10,133 nt of DNA, from positions 1 to 10,133 of the forward strand of contig CAZYWA010000269.1 in NCBI GenBank assembly GCA_964650975.1, in the 5' to 3' direction. The notes below the pieces were generated by a model, which saw only the letters and a program-made list of their open reading frames with translations, did not search any database and was not told where the DNA came from. The DNA comes from CAZYWA01 sp964650975 [NCBI: uncultured bacterium] (lineage in GTDB: Bacteria; JADJOY01). Made by a program: the position numbers and the translations under genes. How positions within the stretch are numbered: the first letter of the stretch is position 1; each line of letters begins with the position of its first letter. Positions 1-8,540 of the stretch are shown in pieces.

Positions 1-3000
1 AACTTCTGTCCCTTCGCGAACGCAATCCCGCAGGTGCCGCGCGACCCCACAAAACTCAAGATCGGCACCTTCACGATGAGTGTGCCGGACTATCACGCAC
101 TCTTCCCGCAGCACTGTCCGGACGCTGAGCCCCCGGACTTCATGAATCTCGACACGGGTCTTCGCTACAGCCAGTTGCGGCAAGCGCTGCTCGACCCGCG
201 AAACTTCGGTCCCCGAGGCAAAGTGGCGCGGACCGTCGAGATTCATCCCTTACCGAAGGACCAGACGTTCCAGCCGGCCATGCTGGCCGGGCTCGATCTC
301 GTTCTCGACGTCAATCACGACTTCGATGGCCAGGCCTGGAGCTCGTGCATCACGCAGTCGCTCCACGCCTTTGTGTCCGAATCGGGCGGTGGGCTGCAGC
401 TTTATCCCGAGGCGTCGGATCTCACCGAACCGGGGCAGTTCTTCGGCGCGACACCGATCAATGTTCCGGAGCCCGACAACCTCAACATGACAGTGGCGGA
501 CCCGCTCTCGCCGTTGGTGGCAGGACCCTTCGGGACCCTCCCGAATCCGCTTTCGCAGCTCGCGAGTCACGCTTCCTTCTTCGGGGATCTCGGACCCTCT
601 GGATCGGCGGTCCTGACGAGCTTGAACGGCACGCACCTGGCGAGCTTCGAGATGGGCCACGGGCGAGGTGCCATTTACCTCGAGAATTCGAGCATCTCGA
701 ACGTCGACGGCCACTGCTACGGAGGCGCGGGTCTCTCACCGGACATGATGACCTTGGCCCTGAACGGCGTGGCCCACCTCGCCGCCACCCAAGATTTACC
801 CTTTACGGGAGCCACGATCGATCCCGTGGCCTGCCAGCTCTCGACCTGTCTCTCGATCGGTGCGCCCGCGCATGGCGACCACGTGCGCGCCTCCTCGGTC
901 ACGGTTTACGGCCGGGGCGGCCGCGGCCTCGATTCGGTGACCGTCAACGGGGTCACCGCGGTCTTGAACGACGATCGCGACGACTTTGTTGCGGTTGGCG
1001 TCCCGCTCACGCTGGGCCAGAACATTCTCACCGCGCACGGTGTCAAAGGAACTCAGACGCTCGCGACGAGCGTCACCGTGACCCGTGTACCGGGCTCCGA
1101 TCTTTCCATTCGGATTGCGCATCCCGACTCGGGAAGTGCCGTGCCGGAAGCGGCGAGCGCCATCACGGTCGACGGGACGGTGACCGACCCGGCGGCGACG
1201 GTGACGGTGGCGAACACCAACGCAACCGTGGACTCGTCCGGGAGTTTCAACGCTCGCAGCGTGACGCTGGGGCCTGGGCTCAACATCGTGCCGGCTGTGG
1301 CGCACGACGCGGGCGTCACGGCCGTCGACGCCATCACGGTCGATCGGCCGCTCGATCATCCGCCGCTCACGATCGCGATTGACTATCCCTACGACGGATT
1401 GATGACGGGCACCTATGCAACGGACGTCTACGGTCGCGTGTCGACCGATTCAGCAGACGTCACGGTCAATGGGATTTCGGCGACGGTTGGCGGTGGCCTT
1501 TTCGTCGCGCACGACGTATCGGTGACCGCGGCCTGGGGCGCCACGAACGGCATGGCGAAAGACCCCTGGTGGGAGGTCCCGAATACGATTCAGGCGACCG
1601 CAACCTTCGGCACCATTGCGGCGAGTGCCCAGGTGGGCGTCGTCGGGGCGGTCGATTCAAATCATGGGGACCTCTCGGCGGCATACGAGTTCCCGCAAGA
1701 TGGAATGAAGATCGACGCTGACTCGATCACGCTGCGGGGCTGGGTCGACATTCAAGACGCCGTCATGAATGTCAATGGCGTACCGGTCGTCGCGGACGAT
1801 CACGGTTGGTGGCAGCTCAATGCGTTCCCCCTCAGTCTCGGCTCCAATGTCCTGACGCTCACCGTGGCCGAGCCGTTCCCGTTCGGCGGCAGAACTCCGG
1901 TCACACAGACCTATTCGATCACGGTGACTCGCGTTGGATCGTCGTTGCATTCGATCGCGATCACGAATCCAACCAATGGGTTCGCGGTGAACGACGCGAC
2001 GATGACCGTCCAGGGAACGGTTTCCGATGCACGGTCGATTGTCATGGTTCAAGGAGTCCGGGCTCAGTTGACCGGTCTCAACTGGACGGCGGAGCGGGTG
2101 CCTCTCGTGGACGGCACCAACGTCATTACGGCCTCGGCCCAGGTGGGCGACGACGTAGCAATCGCCACGGTGACGGGGACCAAGGGGACGACTCCGCTTC
2201 ACGTCACCATCTTGAGCCCCGCGGACGGTTCGCAGACACCGGCCGGCCAGACGACATTGCACGGCACCGTCGAGCCCGCGAACGCGACACTTTCGCTCGG
2301 CGGAACCCCCATCTCGGCCACGAACGGCGTCTTTGACGTGCCGGTGACGCTGGCCAATGGGGCCAACACCTTCCGGATCAGCGCCGTCCTCGGAACGCAG
2401 TCGGCATTCGCTCAGGTCACGATTACTCGGACGGGCGCTGGAGTGCTCGGCATCCAGATCAGTACGCCGGGTCCTGGGGTCGTGACCGCCGAGAACACCG
2501 TCACCGTTTCGGGTAGTACGACCGATCCGCTCGCGACCGTGGACGTCAATGGTCAGTCCGCGACGGTGACCAACGGAAGCTTCACGGCGCAGGTGCCACT
2601 CACGGTATCCGGGGTCAACACGATCACGGCGACCGCTCACCTCGGGTCGTCCCAGACGGCTCAGGCAACCGTATCGGTCACGCACGTGACCAGCGGGGTC
2701 TATGAGATCCAGGTGACGAACCCCATCGCCACCGCCGGCCAGTCGCAGGATCCGCCGCCCACGGTCCACGTGGACGGTGCGGCGACCTCGATCACCGTGA
2801 CCGGAACGATCAGCGACTCGGAAGCCCTCGTCGATGTGAACGGATTCCAGGCGACCGTGACGGGGCAGACGTGGTCGGTTGAGAACGTGCCCGTCCCGGC
2901 GAAGGCCAACTTGCTGATCGCGCATGCGTACCTGCCGAATCCTCCGCCGGGGTGGCCGACCTACTCGGGCTCGGACCCGAACCATCCAGCCGGCACGCCG

Positions 3001-6000
3001 ATCCAAGACGTCAATGTGAACTTCATCGTGGTGCGGGACTACCAGGACGACCCGCCGGTGATCGCCATGACGGCCCCGAGCGACGGGAGCCAAATCACCA
3101 AGCCGGTCGCGGTGACCGGGTCGGTCGCGGACGACGACCTGGCGACCTGGACGCTCGAGATTGCCCCCGCCGGTACGCAGGACTGGACCGTGATCAACGC
3201 GGGGACGACTCCCATCGACGGCACACTCGGGACACTCGACCCGACGACGCTCGTCAACGACGTCTACGACCTCCACCTCGAGGCGACGGACCACGGCGGG
3301 AACGTCGTCTGGCTCGACTCGAGCGTCACCGTGACCGGAAACATGAAGGTGGGGGTCTTTGCGCTCACGTTCACCGATCTGTCGATCCCGCTCGCGGGGA
3401 TCCCGATCCAAGTCCAGCGGACCTACGACTCGCGGCGACGAGAGACCGTGGGAGATTTCGGGAGCGGTTGGACGGTCGGTGTCAAGACGTTCACCGTGCG
3501 CCCGAGCACGCCACCCGGTACGGACTGGGAGCTCGAGTCGGGCGGCGGGTTGATCCCCAACTACGGCCTCAACCCCGACGTCTCGAAGACCGTGGCGGTA
3601 ACCATGCCCGACGGGCATCAGGAGCAGTTCCAGTTTGTGCCGCAGCCGGTCGCCTTCAACGATAGCGAGTTCTGGACGCCGACCTATGTGCCGATCGGCA
3701 ACACGACGGCGACCCTGACTCAGCTTCAGACTCATTCGAGCCTGATTCGCGACGGGAACACGCTCGAGACGATCGACGGGGACGACTACGGGACGGTCTT
3801 CGATCCGGCCCAGTATCAGCTCACGACCTACGACGGCACGGCCTACGTCATCGACAAGTCGGACGGCCTCAAGTCGATCAGCGACACGGACGGTAACCAG
3901 CTCACGATCAACGCAGACGGGATCGTTCACTCCTCGGGGAAGGCGGTCCGATTCAAGCGGGATAGCCAGGGCCGGATCTTCCAGATCATCGATCCCAACG
4001 GGAACACGATCCAATACAAGTACGACACGGCCGGGAACTTGGCGCAGTACATCGACGCCGCGCAGAACACGACCACGTTCACCTACGACGGCGATCACGA
4101 CCTGACGGGGATCGTCGACCCGCTGCATCGGCAAGCGATCCGTGCCAACTACGACCCCAACACGGGTCTCCTCACATCGACCTGCGACGCGCAGAATCAC
4201 TGCATCGACCTGACGCACGACGTGGGAGGCCAGACCGAGCAAGTGACCGACCGCCTCGGAAACACCAAGGTCTACGTCTACAACGACCGCGGAAACGTCA
4301 CCGAAGAACACATGCCCGATGGTGGGGTGACCTATCACGAGTATCAATCCGGAACGGACAACGAGACGCGGACGACATCACCTACCGGGGAGGTGACCGA
4401 GCGCACGTTCGACTCGAGGACGAACCAGGTAGCGACGGTGAAGCTTGATCCCGATCACGATCATCTGCTCACAGCAAATCCCGTGCAGCACGGGAGGCTG
4501 ACGACGACGAACGTCTACGACGACCACGGGAACCTGACCTCGACGACGGATCCCAAGGGGAACATCACCCAGTACAGGTACGCCGACGGGAACCATCCGA
4601 CACGTCGCACCGCCATCCAGGATTCCTCGGGTGTGGTGACCGAGTACTCGTACGACGGCGCCGGCAACGTGACTCGAACCGTCGTGAACCCGCGGCACCC
4701 GTCGGATTCGTCCCTGCCGTCGGACGCGAACGGCCTCGGGCTCGAAACCGACAACACCTACGACGGCTTCGGGAACCTGACGTCAAGCACCGACGCTGAG
4801 CACCACACGACGCAGTACACCTACGATGCAAACGGGAACCGGCTCACCGAGACCCGGACCCGCACCGTGAACGGTCAAAGCCAGTCTCTCACGACCCTGT
4901 CCACGTACGACGCCCTCAACCGGCTCACGAAGACCACCGATCCGCTCAACGGGATCTCGCAGACGGTCTACACCGCGGCGGGTCAGGTCGATCACACGAT
5001 CGACAAGCAAGGGAACACCACCCACAACACGTACAACGAGCTCGGACAGCTGAGTCAGGTGACCTACGCCGACAGTACGCATGAGTCCTACTCTTACGAC
5101 CTCGAAGGGCATCGCCTCACGTCGACGGACCGGGACGGGATGACGACCACATCGGAGTACGACTCGATGGGTCGGCTCACGAAGACCATCCACCCGGATC
5201 AGACCTACACGGAGACGGCCTACGACACGTCGGGCAAGGTGACCGACACCTGGGACGAGCTCCGAAATCACACAACCTACGGGTACGAGACCGGAACGGG
5301 GCGGCGGACCTCGGTCACGAACGCCAAGAACCAGACGACGAGCTACACGCTCGACGGGAACGGGCTCACGGTGGCGGTGACGGACGCGAAGAACCACACC
5401 ACGACCTCGGACTACGACGCGAACGGTCGGCTCGTGACGACCACTTACCCGACGAGCCCGGCGACCTCGACGCAAACGACCTACGACCAGGCGGGGCGCC
5501 GTACCTCGACGCTCGACCAAGCGGGGAAAGAGACGGACTTTGGGTACGACGGGGCGGGCCGCCTCATCACCGTGACGCAACACCTGACGGATAGTGGCGG
5601 ATCCCGGTCGCTGGTCACGACCTTTGCGTACGACGAGGTGGGGAATCGGATCCACCAAGTGGATGCGAAGAGCCACGACACCGCGTTCACCTACGACGCC
5701 TTAGGCCGGATGCTGACCAAGAGCTATCCGACGACCTCCCAGGGGTCGGGGTCGCCAGAGACCGCGGTCGAAACCTACACCTACGACGCGAATGGGAACC
5801 GGCTCACGAAGACGGATCCCAACAACGTGACGACGACCTACGCCTACGACACGATGAACCGGGTGACGTCGGAGACGCCCTCAACTGGTGACGAGGAGAT
5901 CCTCTACCACTACACGGGCAGCCGGCTCGACACGAAGTCGACCGTCACGGGGACGAATGGAAGCACTCCGGTGCGGGCGCTCACCTACCAATACAACGAT

Positions 6001-7920
6001 CGCGGGCAGGTGTCGGCGATCACGTCGCCCGAGGGCGCAGGCGCCTTCGCGGACTCGGTCAGCTACGGGTACGACGTGGTGGGGAACCGAACGTCGGTGA
6101 CGGCGCCGGGCCCGACGGGGCAAGTGGGGGTCGACTACGACCAGCTCAATCGGCCCAAGGACCTCCACATTCCCGGGGTATCGGGAACCGTGCATGTGGA
6201 CTACGATGCGAATGGGAACCGAGACACGATCACCTACCCGGGTGGACTCACGACGCATTACGACTACGACACGGTGAATCGGTTGCTCATGATCACGCAC
6301 AAGAATGGGAGCGGCGGCGTGATCGCGTCCTACGAATACACACTGGGTGCGTCCGGAAACCGCACGGACGTGAGCGAAGCCAGTGGCCGCGCGGTGCACT
6401 GGTCCTACGACGATCTCTACCGGCTCACCGGTGAGACGATCACGGATGCGACGGCTGGGAACCGGACCTTCGGGTACGGGTACGACGACGTGGGGAACCG
6501 GGTGTCGAAGAGCGACTCGGCCGCGGCGGGTGACACGACCTACGCGTACGACGAGGCCGACCGCTTGCTGAGCGAGACGCCGACGGGTGCCGCGGCGGTT
6601 CCTTACCAGTGGGACGCGGCCGGTCGCATGACGACGAAGAGCTCAGTCCCGTACGGGTGGAACTCCTGGGATCGGTTGCTGAACCAGGGAGACGCGCAGA
6701 ACGCGACCTTCAGCTATAGCCCCGACGGAATCGTGCGGATGAAGCAGTGGACGCCGGTGAGCCCGCCGGTGCTGCAGAAGCGTCGGTACGTGTACGACCG
6801 GGCACTACCCTATGCGCAGATGCTGGCGGAGTGGGACACGGCGACGAACCAGGTGGCCTCGAGCTACGTGTATCTCGACGGGGATTTGATCGGGTTCAAG
6901 GATGAACGGGCCGGGTCGGTGGCCCGGTACTGGGTGCTGAAGGATGGGCAGAATTCCGTGCGCAAGGTTGTGGATACGACCGGCTCCGTGGTCGCGTCCT
7001 ACGACTACGACGCCTTCGGGAATCGGCTCTCGGCGCCCAACGCGATCGATGGGCTCTTCAACGTCAGGGCGTTTGGGGAGGTGCAGGACCCGAATCTGGG
7101 GTTCACGTATTTGAGGGCGAGGTGGATGGACCCGGGGACGGGGAGGTTCGGGAGTCGGGATCCGGTATCTGGACGACCTGAGGACCCCAGCAGTCTCCAT
7201 AGGTTCCTCTACGCCTCGATGAATCCGATAGACAATCGTGACCCATCGGGAATGATGCCAGAAGCTCAGGCGCTCTCATTCCTAACAACTGATATTGGTT
7301 TCCACGTTGTCCCTCAGGGATTGAAGATCACCGCTGTAGAGGAAGCTGGGGTGACGCCGGGCTTCTGGTCTTGGACGTGCGCGCTCAAGAAGAAGAATCA
7401 AACAATACCGAATTACTCCTATGCGGTATTTTTCAAATGGTTGGAGCCCGTAATCCCGGTCGTAGCTCAGATGTCGGACATCAACGAGCAATTTCTTTGG
7501 GGGCTCGCCGCATACGAATCCGGATATGGTCCCGATCAATTTCCTTGGTTGCTTCACAATATCGCATTGAATAATTGCTTTGGTTCGACACAGGCTGGCC
7601 ATGACAATCTATGCTTCAATGATATCTGGAGCTACGTGAACTGGTGGAATCAGGACACCGAAGCGCAGTACTTGTCTAAAGCGAATGCACAAACGCCTCA
7701 AGCATTCGCGCAGGCAGTATTGGACTCAGGTCAAAATGGCAAGCCACCCAAGAATCCAAACTATGTGCACGACTTGGTGTCAGTCATAAATAATTACGAG
7801 ACACACCGAACGGCTGCGGCAAATATTGAGGCTGAGGTTCCGGTCTTCGGTGCACGGCATTGTGAAGATGCGCGAGTGATAAAACCAGAAATGGATGTAT
7901 GTGAGAAAGATTCCAAGTGA
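1..7920 (+). CDS. Giant RHS/YD-repeat polymorphic toxin with Ig-like stalk and peptidoglycan-hydrolase-like C-terminus (5' partial)
   Basis: The frame is open from base 1 to the TGA at 7918-7920, so the gene enters from the left. The GTG at 34 has no convincing ribosome site and is probably internal; residue numbers here count from it (2628 residues). Domains in order: a ThuA/amidotransferase-like alpha/beta domain (about 1-255); roughly nine Ig-like repeats (268-1107); the entry to an RHS shell at 1108, with a QRTYDSR motif then FGSGW; about 40 YD repeats up to about 2340; the shell end (FTYLRARWMDPGTGRF, SRDP, then DPSG at 2403-2406); and a 222-residue variable toxin. In known RHS toxins the shell is a cocoon enclosing the C-terminal toxin, often autocleaved near the terminal DPxG. 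Delivery to a neighbouring cell is inferred. The signal peptide or secretion adaptor would lie outside the window. RHS identity is very secure; the toxin class is less so. Confidence 0.95.
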   Translation, partial: NFCPFANAIPQVPRDPTKLKIGTFTMSVPDYHALFPQHCPDAEPPDFMNLDTGLRYSQLRQALLDPRNFGPRGKVARTVEIHPLPKDQTFQPAMLAGLDLVLDVNHDFDGQAWSSCITQSLHAFVSESGGGLQLYPEASDLTEPGQFFGATPINVPEPDNLNMTVADPLSPLVAGPFGTLPNPLSQLASHASFFGDLGPSGSAVLTSLNGTHLASFEMGHGRGAIYLENSSISNVDGHCYGGAGLSPDMMTLALNGVAHLAATQDLPFTGATIDPVACQLSTCLSIGAPAHGDHVRASSVTVYGRGGRGLDSVTVNGVTAVLNDDRDDFVAVGVPLTLGQNILTAHGVKGTQTLATSVTVTRVPGSDLSIRIAHPDSGSAVPEAASAITVDGTVTDPAATVTVANTNATVDSSGSFNARSVTLGPGLNIVPAVAHDAGVTAVDAITVDRPLDHPPLTIAIDYPYDGLMTGTYATDVYGRVSTDSADVTVNGISATVGGGLFVAHDVSVTAAWGATNGMAKDPWWEVPNTIQATATFGTIAASAQVGVVGAVDSNHGDLSAAYEFPQDGMKIDADSITLRGWVDIQDAVMNVNGVPVVADDHGWWQLNAFPLSLGSNVLTLTVAEPFPFGGRTPVTQTYSITVTRVGSSLHSIAITNPTNGFAVNDATMTVQGTVSDARSIVMVQGVRAQLTGLNWTAERVPLVDGTNVITASAQVGDDVAIATVTGTKGTTPLHVTILSPADGSQTPAGQTTLHGTVEPANATLSLGGTPISATNGVFDVPVTLANGANTFRISAVLGTQSAFAQVTITRTGAGVLGIQISTPGPGVVTAENTVTVSGSTTDPLATVDVNGQSATVTNGSFTAQVPLTVSGVNTITATAHLGSSQTAQATVSVTHVTSGVYEIQVTNPIATAGQSQDPPPTVHVDGAATSITVTGTISDSEALVDVNGFQATVTGQTWSVENVPVPAKANLLIAHAYLPNPPPGWPTYSGSDPNHPAGTPIQDVNVNFIVVRDYQDDPPVIAMTAPSDGSQITKPVAVTGSVADDDLATWTLEIAPAGTQDWTVINAGTTPIDGTLGTLDPTTLVNDVYDLHLEATDHGGNVVWLDSSVTVTGNMKVGVFALTFTDLSIPLAGIPIQVQRTYDSRRRETVGDFGSGWTVGVKTFTVRPSTPPGTDWELESGGGLIPNYGLNPDVSKTVAVTMPDGHQEQFQFVPQPVAFNDSEFWTPTYVPIGNTTATLTQLQTHSSLIRDGNTLETIDGDDYGTVFDPAQYQLTTYDGTAYVIDKSDGLKSISDTDGNQLTINADGIVHSSGKAVRFKRDSQGRIFQIIDPNGNTIQYKYDTAGNLAQYIDAAQNTTTFTYDGDHDLTGIVDPLHRQAIRANYDPNTGLLTSTCDAQNHCIDLTHDVGGQTEQVTDRLGNTKVYVYNDRGNVTEEHMPDGGVTYHEYQSGTDNETRTTSPTGEVTERTFDSRTNQVATVKLDPDHDHLLTANPVQHGRLTTTNVYDDHGNLTSTTDPKGNITQYRYADGNHPTRRTAIQDSSGVVTEYSYDGAGNVTRTVVNPRHPSDSSLPSDANGLGLETDNTYDGFGNLTSSTDAEHHTTQYTYDANGNRLTETRTRTVNGQSQSLTTLSTYDALNRLTKTTDPLNGISQTVYTAAGQVDHTIDKQGNTTHNTYNELGQLSQVTYADSTHESYSYDLEGHRLTSTDRDGMTTTSEYDSMGRLTKTIHPDQTYTETAYDTSGKVTDTWDELRNHTTYGYETGTGRRTSVTNAKNQTTSYTLDGNGLTVAVTDAKNHTTTSDYDANGRLVTTTYPTSPATSTQTTYDQAGRRTSTLDQAGKETDFGYDGAGRLITVTQHLTDSGGSRSLVTTFAYDEVGNRIHQVDAKSHDTAFTYDALGRMLTKSYPTTSQGSGSPETAVETYTYDANGNRLTKTDPNNVTTTYAYDTMNRVTSETPSTGDEEILYHYTGSRLDTKSTVTGTNGSTPVRALTYQYNDRGQVSAITSPEGAGAFADSVSYGYDVVGNRTSVTAPGPTGQVGVDYDQLNRPKDLHIPGVSGTVHVDYDANGNRDTITYPGGLTTHYDYDTVNRLLMITHKNGSGGVIASYEYTLGASGNRTDVSEASGRAVHWSYDDLYRLTGETITDATAGNRTFGYGYDDVGNRVSKSDSAAAGDTTYAYDEADRLLSETPTGAAAVPYQWDAAGRMTTKSSVPYGWNSWDRLLNQGDAQNATFSYSPDGIVRMKQWTPVSPPVLQKRRYVYDRALPYAQMLAEWDTATNQVASSYVYLDGDLIGFKDERAGSVARYWVLKDGQNSVRKVVDTTGSVVASYDYDAFGNRLSAPNAIDGLFNVRAFGEVQDPNLGFTYLRARWMDPGTGRFGSRDPVSGRPEDPSSLHRFLYASMNPIDNRDPSGMMPEAQALSFLTTDIGFHVVPQGLKITAVEEAGVTPGFWSWTCALKKKNQTIPNYSYAVFFKWLEPVIPVVAQMSDINEQFLWGLAAYESGYGPDQFPWLLHNIALNNCFGSTQAGHDNLCFNDIWSYVNWWNQDTEAQYLSKANAQTPQAFAQAVLDSGQNGKPPKNPNYVHDLVSVINNYETHRTAAANIEAEVPVFGARHCEDARVIKPEMDVCEKDSK
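34..800 (+). other. N-terminal ThuA/class I amidotransferase-like domain of the RHS protein
   Basis: Protein region about residues 1-255, counted from the GTG at 34. It has a YSQLRQALLDPRNFGPRGKV stretch (45-64), then a hydrophobic strand LDLVLDV (87-93), a helix and a GGG turn (HAFVSESGGGLQLYP, 111-125), a loop DPLSPLVAGPFG (156-167), a late strand with GHGRGAIYLENSS (208-220) and a closing helix MMTLALNGVAHLA (238-250). This order (strand, GGG turn, HP-L-like loop, G-x-GR strand, L-LN-VA-L helix) is what I associate with ThuA-like or DUF4350-type domains. No clear Cys-His-Glu triad is visible, so a binding role is more likely than catalysis. The assignment rests on pattern only. Confidence 0.5.
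835..3354 (+). repeat. About nine Ig-like beta-sandwich repeats forming a stalk
   Basis: Residues 268-1107 hold degenerate units of about 83-120 residues. A typical unit reads I-I-x-P-x-DG, then a TVxGTVxD strand, A-V-VNG, a short loop, a VPLxxGxNxIT strand and a final VTVTR linker. Approximate unit borders in bases are 835, 1099, 1366, 1672, 1942, 2191, 2440, 2695 and 3052. The pattern is that of bacterial Ig-like or glucodextranase-B-like domains. Units 3, 8 and 9 are longer and more divergent; the ninth ends in an LEATDHGGN motif common in terminal Ig-like domains of surface proteins. These probably form an extended stalk that holds the RHS shell away from the cell, or bind a target surface. 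Confidence 0.85.
3355..7251 (+). repeat. RHS shell with about 40 YD repeats
   Basis: Residues 1108-2406. The entry segment has LTFTDLSIPLAGIPIQ, then the RTYDSR and FGSGW motifs typical of the start of RHS shells. From about 3890 the units follow the YD pattern (YxYDxxGNL or YDANGNRL), for example YKYDTAGNL, YTYDANGNR, FTYDALGRM, YGYDDVGNR and YDYDAFGNR; I count about 40 by eye. The shell end carries KDGQNSV, a variant of the DGxGSxR element before the final repeat, then RARWMDPGTGRF, SRDP, a YASMNPIDNRDPSG tail and the variable domain. In characterised RHS proteins these repeats spiral into a hollow beta-cocoon that shields the toxin. The segment is distinctly GC-rich (41 of 60 bases at 6421-6480). 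Confidence 0.95.
6938..7163 (+). repeat. Shell-end homology block, copy 1 (inside the full RHS gene)
   Basis: This block encodes KDGQNSV through SRDP. It aligns without gaps to 8908-9133 at a constant offset of 1970 bases, with about 29 differences by hand count (about 87% identity). Many changes are silent: 65 of 75 residues agree. A 35-base stretch at 7114-7148 is identical to 9084-9118. Confidence 0.93.
7252..7920 (+). other. Variable C-terminal toxin domain 1, glucosaminidase/lysozyme-like
   Basis: Residues 2407-2628, directly after DPSG. Visible signature: LAAYESGYG (2491-2499), matching the AxxESGxG catalytic-glutamate motif of FlgJ/LytG-type glucosaminidases, with E2495 as predicted catalyst; NNCFGS (2513-2518), like the N-x-FG element; DIWSYVNWW (2530 on), like the Y/S-rich segment after it; TPQAFAQAVLDSG, then NPNYVHDLVSVI (2574-2585), like the FAxALxxxGYxTDPxYxxKLxxII end of that family. 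The order agrees with the family. Expected action is cleavage of peptidoglycan glycan strands in the periplasm of a target cell. About 30 C-terminal residues with two cysteines lie beyond the fold. Base composition is much lower in GC than the shell (25 of 60 at 7561-7620), a sign of cassette exchange. A lytic transglycosylase is the main alternative. Confidence 0.65.
7903..7910 (+). promoter_or_regulatory. Ribosome binding site for the immunity candidate, inside the toxin gene
   Basis: The purine run gagaaaga lies 6 bases before the GTG at 7917. It supports GTG as start and translational coupling to the toxin through the GTGA start-stop overlap. Confidence 0.45.
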
Positions 7921-8540
7921 CAGCTCGGTATTTGAAGAACTCGCTAGCATGCATGACGGCTGCAGATTGCATCCTTGGGGCGATTCTTGCGGGCTGTGGG
8001 TGCGCGCACCTTGTTGCTGAAGACTGTGTTGCTCGTACTTATCGAAGTATCTTAACCGTGCCTGAGTCCGGTCCATGCCCGCCGGAGATTTATTCAAGCG
8101 AAAGAGAATTCGCTGTCGATTTGGGTGGCATGACGTGCGCGGTGCCCGTGCAGTCTGATGGGGATGGGGCGGTCATCTTGGCGGGCTCTCGGGCGAGGCT
8201 CTTTGTCTCGGTTGCGAATAATGCGCTGGAGGTGCGTTCTGCGAGGGCGTATCTCGACGCAATTCGGCAGAATCTCGCGCAAGATGGTTTCCAGGCGATC
8301 GAAGTCGAAGACGAGACTCCGGTAGATCTCGGTGGTTTACGCGGCGTTCGTCGTCGGACGTCTTTCGGCTGCGGAACTGGTGAGGGGAGGTGGGTGAGGG
8401 ATGAGGTCATTGCGCAGCCGAATGGTGGTGGTGCCATTTATGCCGTGACTCTTATAGCGCCGAGTGCTGAATACAAGCCGGCAATCGCGCTTATACACAG
8501 CATCATTTCGTCGTATCGCTATTTGGGTCCGAAGGAGTAA
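7917..8540 (+). CDS. Candidate immunity lipoprotein for the upstream wall-hydrolase toxin
   Basis: 207 residues. The GTG start overlaps the toxin TGA (GTGA), implying coupled translation. The N-terminus has Arg4 and Lys7, a short hydrophobic stretch and a lipobox-like LAGC (24-27), so Cys27 may be lipidated; Gly at +2 would allow outer-membrane sorting in a Gram-negative. An alternative TTG start at 7932 gives MKNSLACM and also looks like a lipoprotein leader. Asp17 inside the hydrophobic region is unusual and lowers certainty. The mature part is mixed alpha/beta: a strand AVILAGSRARLFVSV, a helix ARAYLDAIRQNLAQDG, then strands, and a last helix AIALIHSIISSYRYL. The layout recalls PsbP/Mog1/DUF1795-like folds, but I recognise no family. 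Position directly after a toxin domain, plus expected periplasmic location, suggests immunity against peptidoglycan hydrolysis. Immunity is inference; the gene itself is secure. Confidence 0.8.
   Translation: MTARYLKNSLACMTAADCILGAILAGCGCAHLVAEDCVARTYRSILTVPESGPCPPEIYSSEREFAVDLGGMTCAVPVQSDGDGAVILAGSRARLFVSVANNALEVRSARAYLDAIRQNLAQDGFQAIEVEDETPVDLGGLRGVRRRTSFGCGTGEGRWVRDEVIAQPNGGGAIYAVTLIAPSAEYKPAIALIHSIISSYRYLGPKE

Noticed and set aside
34-36. GTG as the true start of the RHS gene
   Set aside because: The frame continues to base 1 with no stop, the bases before the GTG lack a properly spaced ribosome site, and the protein would begin inside a domain without a signal peptide.
345-1382. Forward 345-codon frame overlapping the RHS gene
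   Set aside because: It is out of phase with the clear Ig-repeat frame and gives an Arg-rich, low-complexity product; a shadow frame.
1657-4347. Reverse-strand open frame of 896 codons
   Set aside because: It lies antisense to the Ig stalk and RHS shell. Its product is dominated by Arg, Val, Asp and Gly in low-complexity order with no domain motif, as expected for the mirror of a GC-rich repeat gene.
3890-7140. CRISPR-like or tandem DNA repeat array suggested by recurring tacgac and gggaacc words
   Set aside because: The words recur in codon phase as YD and GN motifs with variable spacing inside one protein; they are protein repeats, not an array.
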